Below are positions 26,349 through 35,300 of a stretch of DNA of 41,837 nucleotides, in pieces. Location: NCBI GenBank assembly GCA_020438355.1, contig JAGQUT010000017.1, positions 1 through 41,837 of the forward strand. Direction: 5' to 3'. Positions within the stretch are counted from its first letter, which is position 1, and every line of letters starts with the position of its first letter. The notes under the pieces were generated by a model. It searched no databases. It was given only the letters and a program-made list of their open reading frames with translations, and was not told where the DNA came from. Source of the DNA: Solirubrobacterales bacterium. GTDB lineage: Bacteria; Actinomycetota; Thermoleophilia; Solirubrobacterales; 70-9. The position numbers and the translations under genes were made by a program.

Positions 26349-28340
26349 GTGGATTACTTCATCACCGGAGGCACCGGTTTCATCGGTCGCTACCTGATCG
26401 AGAGGCTGCTGAAGCGCGACGGGACGGTGCATGTTCTGGTGCGCGAAGGCTCACGAGGAAGGTTCGAGGAGATGCGCGCCGGCTGGGGAGAGGATGGCGA
26501 GCGCGTCGTGCCGGTGATCGGCGACATCGGGCAGGCCAACCTGGGTCTCGATGCCGAACAGATCGCGGAACTGAAGGGCAGGATTGACGCCTTCTACCAC
26601 CTGGCTGCGGTATACGACATGGAAGCCGACGAGGAAGCGATCCGGGCCGGCAACATCGAGGGGACGATCAACGCAGTCGATCTGGCCAACGAACTCGAGG
26701 TTGGCTGCTTCAACCACGTCAGCTCCATCGCCGCCGCGGGCCTGTTCAAGGGCACCTGGCGCGAAGACTTCTTCGACGAGGCCGAGAACCTTGACAAGCA
26801 CCCCTACTTCCGGACCAAGCACGAGTCGGAGCGGATCGCCCGTGAGCGGACGACCGTGCCGTGGCGGGTGTACCGGCCGGGAATCGTGGTCGGTGACTCC
26901 GAGACCGGCCAGATGGACAAGATCGACGGTCCGTATTACTTCTTCAAGCTGATCCAGCGGCTGCGCAACGTCCTGCCTCCCTGGGCACCCACGATCGGCA
27001 TCGAAGGCAAGCAGATCAACGTGGTGCCGGTCGACTTCGTCGCGGACGCGATCGACCACATCAGTCATCTCGAGGGCAAGGACGGGATGGCCTTCCACCT
27101 GACCGACCCCAACCCGCTTCGGGCCGGTCAGATCATCAATCTCTTCGCCCGGTCGGCAAACGCCCCCCAGATGTCGATGCGACTGGATCCCCAGATGCTC
27201 GAGGTCGTTCCGCCGGCGGTCCGCGGCGGCCTGATGATGCTGCCTCCGGTCAAGCGGATAACCGATTCGGTGCTCGAGGATCTCGGTATTCCCCGGGAAG
27301 TTCTGGTCTACATCAACTACCCGACCAAGTTCGACTGTTCGAACACCCTCGAGGCTCTCGAAGGCACCGACATCGCGGTCCCGCCTCTTGCCTCGTATTC
27401 GGACCAGCTCTGGGACTACTGGGAGCGAAACCTCGATCCTGACCTGTTCAAGGACCGCTCGCTCGGTGGCGCGATCGGCGGCAAGGTCGTGATGATCACC
27501 GGTGCTTCTTCCGGGATCGGCGAGGCGGCAGCGATCAAGGTGGCGGCCGCCGGAGCGAAGGTTCTGCTCGTTGCCCGCAGCCGGGACAAGCTTGAGGAAA
27601 TCCAGACTCTGATCGCCGAGGAGGGCGGCGAGGCATACATCCATACGGCCGACCTCTCGGACACCGATGACATCGAGCGGATGGCGGATGAGGTGCTGGC
27701 CGAGCATGGTCACGTCGATGTGCTGGTCAACAATGCCGGCCGCTCGATCCGGCGTTCGGTGGCACTTTCGTACGACCGGTTCCACGATTACGAGCGGACA
27801 ATGCAGCTCAACTACTTCGGATCGCTGAAGCTGATCCTGAAGCTGCTTCCGAGAATGCGCGAACGCAAGTCGGGTCACATCATCAACGTGAGCTCGATCG
27901 GCGTCCAGACCAATGCGCCGAGGTTCTCGGCCTACGTCGCCTCAAAGGCGGCGCTGGATGCGTTCAGCCGCTGCATCGGCTCGGAGATCATCGACGACAA
28001 GGTGCACATCACGACGATCCACATGCCCCTGGTGCGGACCGCGATGATCGCCCCGACCAAGATGTACGACGCGTTCCCGGCCATCAGTCCGGATGAAGCT
28101 GCGGAGATGATCACCGACGCGATGATCCGCAAACCGAAGAAGGTGGCGACCAGGCTCGGAACGTTCGGCGAACTTCTCTACAGCCTCTCCCCGAAAGCAT
28201 CGGACGCGATCCTCAACACCGGCTACAAGCTGTTTCCCGACTCCAAGGCAGCCAAGGGCGAGGATGACACCGGGACCGACAAGGCTCCGTCGACCGAGGC
28301 AGTTGCCTTCGCGCACCTGTTGCGCGGCGTCCACTGGTAG
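26349..28340 (+). CDS. Two-domain fatty acyl-CoA reductase (alcohol-forming, Marinobacter type)
   Basis: This 663-residue protein has a GTG start fixed by GGAGGAGGAG at 26337-26346. The N-terminal half is an extended SDR/NAD-binding domain: TGGTGFIG at 6-13, HLAAVYDM near 83, HVSSIAAAGLFKG near 125 and YFRTK near 155. The C-terminal half is a classical SDR: TGASSGIG near 385, NNAGRSIRRS near 465 and YVASK near 530. Length, domain order and long stretches (VDGPYYFFK-type, YWERNLDPDLFKDR, ERTMQLNYFGS) match the Marinobacter enzyme that reduces fatty acyl-CoA to fatty alcohol using NADPH. The next gene starts 2 bases after its stop and resembles alkyl-DHAP synthase, which consumes fatty alcohol. 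Wax-ester synthesis is the main alternative role, but no wax synthase is in the window. Confidence 0.93.
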   Translation: MDYFITGGTGFIGRYLIERLLKRDGTVHVLVREGSRGRFEEMRAGWGEDGERVVPVIGDIGQANLGLDAEQIAELKGRIDAFYHLAAVYDMEADEEAIRAGNIEGTINAVDLANELEVGCFNHVSSIAAAGLFKGTWREDFFDEAENLDKHPYFRTKHESERIARERTTVPWRVYRPGIVVGDSETGQMDKIDGPYYFFKLIQRLRNVLPPWAPTIGIEGKQINVVPVDFVADAIDHISHLEGKDGMAFHLTDPNPLRAGQIINLFARSANAPQMSMRLDPQMLEVVPPAVRGGLMMLPPVKRITDSVLEDLGIPREVLVYINYPTKFDCSNTLEALEGTDIAVPPLASYSDQLWDYWERNLDPDLFKDRSLGGAIGGKVVMITGASSGIGEAAAIKVAAAGAKVLLVARSRDKLEEIQTLIAEEGGEAYIHTADLSDTDDIERMADEVLAEHGHVDVLVNNAGRSIRRSVALSYDRFHDYERTMQLNYFGSLKLILKLLPRMRERKSGHIINVSSIGVQTNAPRFSAYVASKAALDAFSRCIGSEIIDDKVHITTIHMPLVRTAMIAPTKMYDAFPAISPDEAAEMITDAMIRKPKKVATRLGTFGELLYSLSPKASDAILNTGYKLFPDSKAAKGEDDTGTDKAPSTEAVAFAHLLRGVHW

Positions 28341-28342
28341 GG

Positions 28343-29971
28343 ATGCGCCGACTCAAACACTGGGGCTGGGGTTACGAAGACCAGCAGCAGCCGCATGAGC
28401 AGATAGTTGCCGCCTCCGAGGGCATCATCCCGATGCTCGGCTTCGGCCTTGCGCCGGAGCGGCCCGTGCCCCTCGACCAAGTCGAGCTCAGGCCCTCAAG
28501 GCTTGATTCGCCAGGCGGAATCTTCACCGACGACCTGCATGAGCGGGTAGTCCACTCACTCGGCAAGGCCTACCGGGACATCGTTCGGGGCTTTTACGGG
28601 CAGTTCGAGAACCCGCCGGACCTCGTCGCCTTTCCCGAGGACGAGGCCGGGGTGGTCGAAGTCCTCGAGCGGGCGGCTGACTGGGGTGCGGCCGTGATCC
28701 CGTTCGGTGGCGGGACCTCGGTATGCGGGGGGGTCGAACCCCGCTTTGATGATCGACCGGTCGTATCCCTGGACATGACCCGGATGAACCGGCTGCTCGA
28801 AGTCGACGAGACATCGCTGGCCGCCAGGATCCAGGCGGGAGCACGAGGACCGCAGCTCGAAGAACAGTTGAAGGCGCAGGGCCTGACCCTTCGCCACTTC
28901 CCTCAGTCCTTTGAATACGCGACCCTCGGTGGCTGGCTGGTGACCCGGGCCGGGGGCCATTTCGCGACGGGCGAAACCCACGTAGACGACCTGACCGAGT
29001 CGATCCGGGCGATCACCCCGGCCGGTGAATGGGAAAGCCGACGGCTGCCAGGCTCCGGCGCCGGCCCTTCCCCGGACCGGATGCTGCTCGGCTCGGAGGG
29101 CATTCTTGGTGTGGTGACCGAAGCCTGGATGAGGGTGCGACCCCGACCGGATTTCAAGGCGACCACAACGGTCGAGTTTCCCCCCGGTGACCGCGCCTTC
29201 TCCGAGGCCGCCACGGGCGCGGTCCGGCTGATCGCCCAGTCGCGGCTCATGCCGAGCAACCTGCGGCTGATCGACTCGCTTGAGGCGAAGACCACGATGG
29301 CCGGGGACGGCTCCGCGACTTTGCTGATCATCGGTTTCGAGTCTGCCGGCCAGCCGGTCGAAGACAGGATGGACCAGGCGGTGGCGATCGCCGAGTCCGC
29401 TGGAGGCCGGGTCGCTTCCCGGAGTTCGTCGACCCCGGCCGACCGGGCCTCAGGCCAGGACGGTGTGGAGGATGCGGGGGCCGACCGGTGGCGTTCCGCT
29501 TTCCTCATGGCTCCCTACATGCGGGACACGTTTGTCGCCTGCGGAGTGATTGCCGAGACCTTCGAGACCTCGATCACCTGGGACCGGTTCGATGACTTCC
29601 ATCGCGATGTCATCGAGTCGACCCGAAAGGCTGTCGCCGAAGTGACCGGCGCCCCGGGAGACGGTGATGGTGCCCCGCGGGTGAGCTGCCGGTTGACCCA
29701 TGTCTATCCGGATGGAGCCGCGCCCTACTTCACCGTGCTCGCACCGGCGCGCCGGGGGAGCGAGGTCGAACAGTGGGACGAGATCAAGGCGGCTGCCTCG
29801 GAAGCGATCGAGAAGGGTGGAGGCACGATCACCCACCATCACGCAGTGGGCCGTGATCACCGCCCCTGGTACGACCGTCAGCGTCCGGATCAGTTCGCCG
29901 CCGCTCTGGCCGCCGCCAAGTCAGCCGTCGACCCGGACAACATGCTGAATCCGGGGGTCCTGATCGGCTGA
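28343..29971 (+). CDS. FAD-binding oxidase family, probable alkyldihydroxyacetonephosphate synthase
   Basis: This 542-residue flavoprotein of the VAO/PCMH fold has the FAD-binding PFGGGTSVCGGVE near residue 121, SFEYATLGGWLVTRAGG near 190 and the DRMLLGSEGILGVVTEA loop near 250. It ends with THHHAVGRDHRPWY near 497 and DPDNMLNPGVL. The His-rich motif close to the C-terminus and the short N-terminal LKHWGWG segment are features of alkyl-DHAP synthase (AGPS), which replaces the acyl chain of acyl-DHAP by a fatty alcohol to form an ether bond. It is 2 bases downstream of the fatty acyl-CoA reductase, so the pair is co-translated. A D-lactate or glycolate oxidase-like enzyme is the alternative; the HHH motif and context favour AGPS. 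Confidence 0.85.
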   Translation: MRRLKHWGWGYEDQQQPHEQIVAASEGIIPMLGFGLAPERPVPLDQVELRPSRLDSPGGIFTDDLHERVVHSLGKAYRDIVRGFYGQFENPPDLVAFPEDEAGVVEVLERAADWGAAVIPFGGGTSVCGGVEPRFDDRPVVSLDMTRMNRLLEVDETSLAARIQAGARGPQLEEQLKAQGLTLRHFPQSFEYATLGGWLVTRAGGHFATGETHVDDLTESIRAITPAGEWESRRLPGSGAGPSPDRMLLGSEGILGVVTEAWMRVRPRPDFKATTTVEFPPGDRAFSEAATGAVRLIAQSRLMPSNLRLIDSLEAKTTMAGDGSATLLIIGFESAGQPVEDRMDQAVAIAESAGGRVASRSSSTPADRASGQDGVEDAGADRWRSAFLMAPYMRDTFVACGVIAETFETSITWDRFDDFHRDVIESTRKAVAEVTGAPGDGDGAPRVSCRLTHVYPDGAAPYFTVLAPARRGSEVEQWDEIKAAASEAIEKGGGTITHHHAVGRDHRPWYDRQRPDQFAAALAAAKSAVDPDNMLNPGVLIG

Positions 29972-29990
29972 CCCGGATTGCCCGGGGAGG

Positions 29991-30548
29991 TCAGGCCAGG
30001 GCCGCGGTGTAGATCTCGTGGAGTTCCTGGCGGGTCTGGTCGAGAGGCTCCACAGATTTCTCGGTGCGGCTGAGCACGATTGCTCCCTCGATCGCCGAAA
30101 TCGCCAGGGTCGCGAGTGAGCTGGCCCGCCTGGCCTCCACTCCTGCTTCGATCAGGGCGTTGGTCAGCGAGGTGTGAATCTGGCTGAAGGCTCGGGCGGC
30201 GGGGATGGAGGCTTCTTCGCTGGCACCGGCCACTGCCGCGGCCATAAGGGGGCAACCCTCCCGGAAATCGGTGCGCTCCAGCTCGCGCATGTAAAAACTG
30301 GCAAAGCGGTCGACCATTTCGGCGGGCCCATCATCTGCCTGGTCGAAATTGGCGGCAACGTAGACCCCCGCCGACTCGATCGCTTCCGAAACCAGCTGCT
30401 TCTTCCCTCCGGGGAAATGGTGGTAGACCGAACCCCGGGGGGCTCCGCTCGCTTCGAGTACGTCGGCAAAAGAGGTGTCGCCGACACCACGCTCACGAAA
30501 GAGCCGTATAGCCGAGCCGAGCATCGCCTCCCGGGTTCCAGTCGCCAT
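29991..30548 (-). CDS. TetR-family transcriptional regulator
   Basis: This 185-residue regulator has the N-terminal helix-turn-helix in TSFADVLEASGAPRGSVYHHFPGGK (about 25-50). The C-terminal domain contains REGCPLMAAAVAGA near 97, as in the LmrA/YxaF-like subgroup. The frame continues upstream to 30677 but overlaps the tautomerase gene; the ATG at 30548 with GAGAGG seven bases before it is the better start. It lies 25 bases after the tautomerase stop and is likely co-transcribed from the promoter at 31068-31097, which carries two palindromes suited to a TetR dimer. It is convergent with the alkyl-DHAP synthase gene, 19 bases apart. The ligand is unknown; an acyl-CoA or fatty alcohol would fit the neighbours. 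Confidence 0.92.
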   Translation of the reverse strand: MATGTREAMLGSAIRLFRERGVGDTSFADVLEASGAPRGSVYHHFPGGKKQLVSEAIESAGVYVAANFDQADDGPAEMVDRFASFYMRELERTDFREGCPLMAAAVAGASEEASIPAARAFSQIHTSLTNALIEAGVEARRASSLATLAISAIEGAIVLSRTEKSVEPLDQTRQELHEIYTAALA

Positions 30549-30573
30549 TCGATCTACCTCTCTCCGCAGTCGG

Positions 30574-31032
30574 TCAGGCGGCGGCGCCCGCTTCGGCCTT
30601 CGCTTCTTCCCGCTGTGCCTTGGCGATCTCGACCAGTTGCTTGTAATGGACCACGTTCCCACCGGCTCCCCAGCCACCGTCGACCACGTCGCGGCAGAGA
30701 ACCCAGACCTTCAGCAGGTCCTCGTCAGCGACACCAAAGGCTTCGCGGATCGCCGCGGTACCGGCTTCGATCATTCGCGCGCGGCGCTCGTCGTTCAGGG
30801 CGCCTTCGGGAGTGACAACGTCGAGCTTGACGACTCCTGCGCCAGGCCTGTCGCCGGCATAAACCAACTCGGCAGGACGCTCATTGACGAGCACCCAGGT
30901 GACGCTGCGGAAGAACTCTGTGTTCGGGGCACCTTCGGCCTTGAGCAGGCTCGTGGTGAGTGTCTCGACCAGTTCGTCGCGGACTTCGGGGGTGATCGCC
31001 CCTTGCTGGTAACTCAGTTCCATCAGTGGCAT
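30574..31032 (-). CDS. Tautomerase-superfamily protein
   Basis: This 152-residue protein becomes Pro-1 after Met removal (MPLMELSYQQGAI), the N-terminal catalytic proline typical of 4-oxalocrotonate tautomerase, MSAD and cis-CaaD relatives. It seems to contain two beta-alpha-beta units (about 1-60 and 65-130), with VTWVLVNERP near 44 and LKVWVLCRDVVDGGWGAGG near 105. The tail is a Lys/Glu/Ala helix. The start is the ATG at 31032. It is the first gene of a unit with the TetR regulator. The substrate is unknown; tautomerases of this size act on small keto-enol acids or dehalogenation products. Confidence 0.8.
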   Translation of the reverse strand: MPLMELSYQQGAITPEVRDELVETLTTSLLKAEGAPNTEFFRSVTWVLVNERPAELVYAGDRPGAGVVKLDVVTPEGALNDERRARMIEAGTAAIREAFGVADEDLLKVWVLCRDVVDGGWGAGGNVVHYKQLVEIAKAQREEAKAEAGAAA

Positions 31033-31057
31033 TGGAATCTCCTCGGTTGGATCGGAT

Positions 31058-31097
31058 TATGCACTAATGCATACACTATGCAGGGGTGCATAGTCAA
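31058..31097 (-). promoter_or_regulatory. Promoter with two palindromic operators for the tautomerase-tetR unit
   Basis: Two perfect palindromes are present: TATGCA-CTAA-TGCATA (31058-31073) and CTATGCA-GGGG-TGCATAG (31076-31093), with centres 19 bases apart. On the minus strand a -35 TTGACT (31097-31092) and a -10 TATGCA (31073-31068) are separated by 18 bases, so one palindrome covers the spacer and the other the -10. This is the typical layout for repression by the adjacent TetR protein. Confidence 0.75.
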
Positions 31098-31169
31098 ATG
31101 AAGGGGGCAGTTCACCGAAGAGTGCACCGGATGTATGACGGCGCGAGTCAGTAGCCTTCCCCGGCCCCG

Positions 31170-32075
31170 ATGGAAGCTTCCTCCGAATACAAACTCACCG
31201 AGCGCGGACCACTGCGGGCTGCCCTCAAGACGGCGCGGCCCCAGGAATGGGTCAAGAACGTCCTGGTCTTTGCCGGAGTCATCTTCTCCGGTCAGCTCGA
31301 CGACACATGGGCGATCGGCCAGGCGCTGATCACCTTCGCCTGCTTCTGTGCGATTTCGAGCGCCGGCTACTTCATCAACGACCTCAACGATGTCGAACTC
31401 GACAGGCAGCATCCGAAGAAGCGCTTTCGCCCGATCGCTGCCGGCCAGCTGCCTATCGGGGCCGCATGGGTGATCTCGGCCGGACTCGCGATCGGAGCGA
31501 TCGCCGTCGCCTTCGGCGTCGTCAACTGGCAGGTCGGCTGCATGGTCACCGGATACGGAGTCATCCAGGTCGCCTACAGCTTCGGCCTCAAGCAGGTCGT
31601 GATCATCGACGTGATGACCCTGGCCACCCTGTTCATCCTCAGGGTGATGGCCGGTGCCGAAGCGGTCGATGCGCATGCATCCGAGTGGCTCATCCTCTGC
31701 ACCGGCATGCTCGCCTGCTTCCTGGGCTTCACCAAACGGCGCCAGGAAGCCGTTTCCGAGCTACACGAAGGGACCAGCAGCAGGCCGGTTCTCGAGCATT
31801 ACTCGCTGCCGTTCCTGGACCAGATGGTCGCCATGGTCACCACCGGCACCGTGGTCAGCTACTCGATCTACACCGTCAACTCGCCCCTGGCGGGTTCGGA
31901 GATGATGCTGACGATTCCCCCCGTCGTATACGGGATTTTCCGCTATCTGTACCTGATTTACGACCGGTCTGACGACCGTTCGACTGCGGCAATAGTGGCC
32001 GAGGACCGGGGCGTGATGATCGCCGGTGCGGTCTTCGTGGCGATGGCACTTCTCGTGCTTTACGCCTTCGATTGA
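31170..32075 (+). CDS. UbiA-family polyprenyl-phosphate phosphoribosyltransferase-like membrane enzyme
   Basis: This 301-residue protein has about 8-9 membrane segments. The first UbiA aspartate motif is NDLNDVELD (70-78), followed by RQHPKKRFRPIAAG. These segments, together with RPQEWVKNVLVFAG near 23 and FTKRRQEA near 190, match the decaprenyl-phosphate phosphoribosyltransferase group (mycobacterial Rv3806c type). That enzyme moves phosphoribose from PRPP onto a polyprenyl phosphate for arabinan or ribosyl donors. No Shine-Dalgarno is seen at the ATG. Outside mycobacteria the final product is uncertain; no DprE1/DprE2 partners are in the window. The promoter of the giant gene overlaps its stop codon. 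Confidence 0.85.
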   Translation: MEASSEYKLTERGPLRAALKTARPQEWVKNVLVFAGVIFSGQLDDTWAIGQALITFACFCAISSAGYFINDLNDVELDRQHPKKRFRPIAAGQLPIGAAWVISAGLAIGAIAVAFGVVNWQVGCMVTGYGVIQVAYSFGLKQVVIIDVMTLATLFILRVMAGAEAVDAHASEWLILCTGMLACFLGFTKRRQEAVSELHEGTSSRPVLEHYSLPFLDQMVAMVTTGTVVSYSIYTVNSPLAGSEMMLTIPPVVYGIFRYLYLIYDRSDDRSTAAIVAEDRGVMIAGAVFVAMALLVLYAFD

Positions 32076-32101
32076 CAGAAACATCTGCCTTGCCGTAGGA
32101 T
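32072..32101 (+). promoter_or_regulatory. Sigma70-type promoter of the giant secreted-protein gene
   Basis: Consensus TTGACA (32072-32077), an 18-base spacer, then TAGGAT (32096-32101). It overlaps the UbiA stop codon at 32073-32075. The expected transcript start near 32108 leaves a leader of about 250 bases. Confidence 0.6.
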
Positions 32102-32360
32102 TTTCGATCCCGACGGTGAAACCTTTCGTATTCAGAGGGGTTATTTCCGTTGAAGACATACCCATATGAACATGGGAGACGGGTTCGGGACCCATCGAGA
32201 ACCGGCATCAGGCCGGGGATCCCGAGGAAACCCTGTGAGCTGCAAATTCTCGAACCCTTGCGGCAGCTGACCGGGCCTTCGAGGCTTTCCCACCGTTCGC
32301 ACCAGGCCAATTGGATATTGACCGGGTACCAATCAGGTGACCCAGAGTCTCGGAGATGAA
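32102..32360 (+). other. Long 5' leader of the giant secreted-protein gene
   Basis: No gene is seen here. Several short stems can form: CCCAT-ATGAAC-ATGGG, GGGT-TCGGG-ACCC, CGGC-ATCAG-GCCG and AGCTGC with GCAGCT. I could not match it to a known riboswitch. It may set mRNA stability or translation for a very large secreted product. Confidence 0.4.
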
Positions 32361-35300
32361 ATGAACCCGAATAACCGCATCGCTGTCAGCATTATCGCCC
32401 TCCTCGCCCTCGTGGCCGGGCTGCTCGTCTCAAGCGCGCCCGCCAGCGCCGCCGGCACGCCTGACCTGGCTATTTCAGCCAGCGCGTCGAGTCCGCTCTA
32501 CGGCGAGACCGGCACGGTTTCGGTAACCGCGTCCCTCCCTTCCGGGCAGCCCAAGGGCTACAACCTCGCGTTCAGGGTCGTCCTTCCGAAGGGCATCTCC
32601 TACGCGGGCGGCGCCGAGTTCGCCCCCACCGTGATCGCGGACAAGCCGAACACCGGCGAGACCACCCTCCTTTTCAACAACATCTCGGACCTCGTCCCGA
32701 ATTCCTCGCAGGGGATCTCGTTCGAGGTCAACCACGACAAGACCCTCTTCGACGTCGGATCGACCTACAAGATCGACTACGAGGCCTTCATCAACACCGA
32801 TCCGCGCATCATGCCGGACTTTGATGGTGCCGGAGCCCCGATCGTCGCTAGTTCGACCGGCAATGCCTCCACCTCGACTACCTCGCGGATCAACGCGATC
32901 AAGATCAGCAAGTCCGAGCCGAGCCGTGAAGGCGAGATCCTTCGTGGCGTCCACAACCACCAGACGATCTACACGCTGAAGGTCCGCAACAACCTGGTCA
33001 ACCCGACCAAGGGCACCGCGATCGACGACTGGCTCCCGGCCGACCTCGAGTTCCTGGGCTGCGAGGGTGATCCGGACAACACCACGGACGCGCCGACCAA
33101 CCCCGGTTCCAGCGAGGAGTACCCCGGATCCGGTCCGATCAAGATCAACCCGGTTGACGACTGCTACAAGCCGGTTCTGGTCGAGACCGTCATGGCCGAC
33201 CCGGACGGTTCGGGCCCGATGCCCGAGGCCGTTTACACGCATGTGGGCTGGGACACCGGCGACCTGGCTCCCGGCCAGGAGATCACCTACCGCTACCGCG
33301 CCGCGGTTCCACTCTCCGAGAACACGCTCGAGTGGAGCGGCACCGAGCCGACCCCCGAGTCGGGTGCGCAGGCTGCGAATCTCGATAACAACGCCGTCAA
33401 GCCCGCCCTGGAAATCCAGGACGAACAGAAGATCGTCAACTACGCGATCGCGACCGGCGAGTACCAGTCCAACACGGTCCCCTTCAACGTTTCCGACGAA
33501 ACCACCCTTGAACGTACCGCCGAGGACCTGGTCGTCTACAAGTCGAACCTGACCTCGAACCAGCTCGCCCAGAACGCGATCAACACCTGGGAGCTCCGCT
33601 TCCGCACCGGCGAGTACCGCTACAGCGACGAGATCGTCGTCACCGACACACTGCCTTCGGGCCTCTGTCCGCTCGGACCGCAGAACTACACCACGAATAA
33701 CGACTCCAGCGACAAGGAATGCGATCCGACCGGTGACAACCCGAGCGTTCCTTACCGGGATGTGACCGAGAACGCTGACGGTACCTTCACCATCACCTGG
33801 GACAAGTCGGTCCTCGCCAAGCTAGGTCACACGGATGTGAGCGACGAGTTCGTGATCACCTTCCCGACCCGCACTCGAAGCCACTACCAGGCCGACTTCA
33901 AGCCGAGCACCCCGCTGCTCGCCCGGGACTCGATCTCGAACAAGGTCAACCTGACCGGTGACGCCTACTCCCGCTGTGTCGATCCCGGCACCCCGGACTG
34001 CGCCACCCCGGGTCCGCAGATCTGGAGTGACGGGCAGCAGCCCGAGCCGGTTGTCGACGCATCCTCGGCCGGCCAGAGCGCCCCGGGCGTCGTCCTCAGC
34101 AAGCAGGTTGCCGAAAGCGGCAGCAATTGTGTGACCGCGACCTGGGTCAACACCATCCCGACCTACCAGCCCGGCGACACGATCTGCTGGCGAGTGACCC
34201 TGGACTTCCCGGCAAACGTGGACACCAGGCAGCTCCGGGTCACGGACTTCCTTCCGCGAAACGCTGCCTACGTGCCCGGCAGCTACGCCGACACCTCGGC
34301 CAACACCACTGACAACGCGATCGACACCAGCATGAGCGCCAACGGCGTCCTCTTCTGGGACATCAACGACGTTTACGTGCCCAAGGGCTCCCAGAAGTTC
34401 CAGGTCACCTTCAAGACCACGATCGAGCCGACCGGCGTCCTGCCTCCCGTTGACATCGAGGGCAACCTCGCCAAGTTCGCTTACTCGAACACCGCGGGCA
34501 CCTCGTTCCCGCTCAGGGACCAGGCCGACTTCCAGACCGTGACCCCCACGCTTGAACTCAAGAAGGGTGTCCGTCAGGTCGATTCCGGAACCGTCAACAA
34601 CCCGCCGATCGACGGTGTGACAGTGCGCGGCGGCAACATCGTCACCTACCAGGTGGACGTGAAGTCCACCCGCGACACCAAGGACATCCAGGTTTGGGAC
34701 CAGCTTCCGGCCGCCTACGACTGCTCGATGGTCTCCTCGATTTCCGATTCCGGCATCTGCGTTGACGGCGGAAGCGGAGTCGACCGGATCAAGTGGACGG
34801 TCCCGGCGATCAACGACGGCTCGACCAAGTCGCTCACCTACAAGGTTGCGATCCCGGGAACCTTCGGCCCCGAAAACACTTACGTGAACAAGGCCGGCGT
34901 TCGCCAGTACGAATCGGACACCAACACGGGTGGCCGCTACATCTACACCCCGCAGAACAACATCGACCCGGCTAACCCCCGGACGCCGAACGTGCCGCGG
35001 GTTGATGACGAGAGCAACGTCAAGACCCCGAACGTCGGACTGGTCAAGACCCGCTCGACCTCGATTTCCGAGACTGGCAACAGCGCCTCGAGCCAGGCCA
35101 CGATCGGCGAGCTGATCAACTACACGGTCACCGCGACCCTGCCGCAGGGGACCACGTTCGGCAAGAACGCGAAGATCACCGATACCCCGAACTCGGCCAC
35201 CACCCAGCCGCTGACCGGGCCCGCGACGGCGCTGCTCAACGGCTCGCCCCTGCCTGCCGGCTGGAGCATCGCCACCGTCGGTCAGACCATCACGGTCAAC

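Noticed and set aside
26451-27878. Open frame of 475 codons antisense to the fatty acyl-CoA reductase
   Set aside because: Shadow of a well-supported gene; His/Arg/Asp-rich with no motif.
32102-32360. Possible c-di-GMP or cobalamin riboswitch ahead of the giant gene
   Set aside because: Short stems are present, but I could not find the conserved cores of either class.
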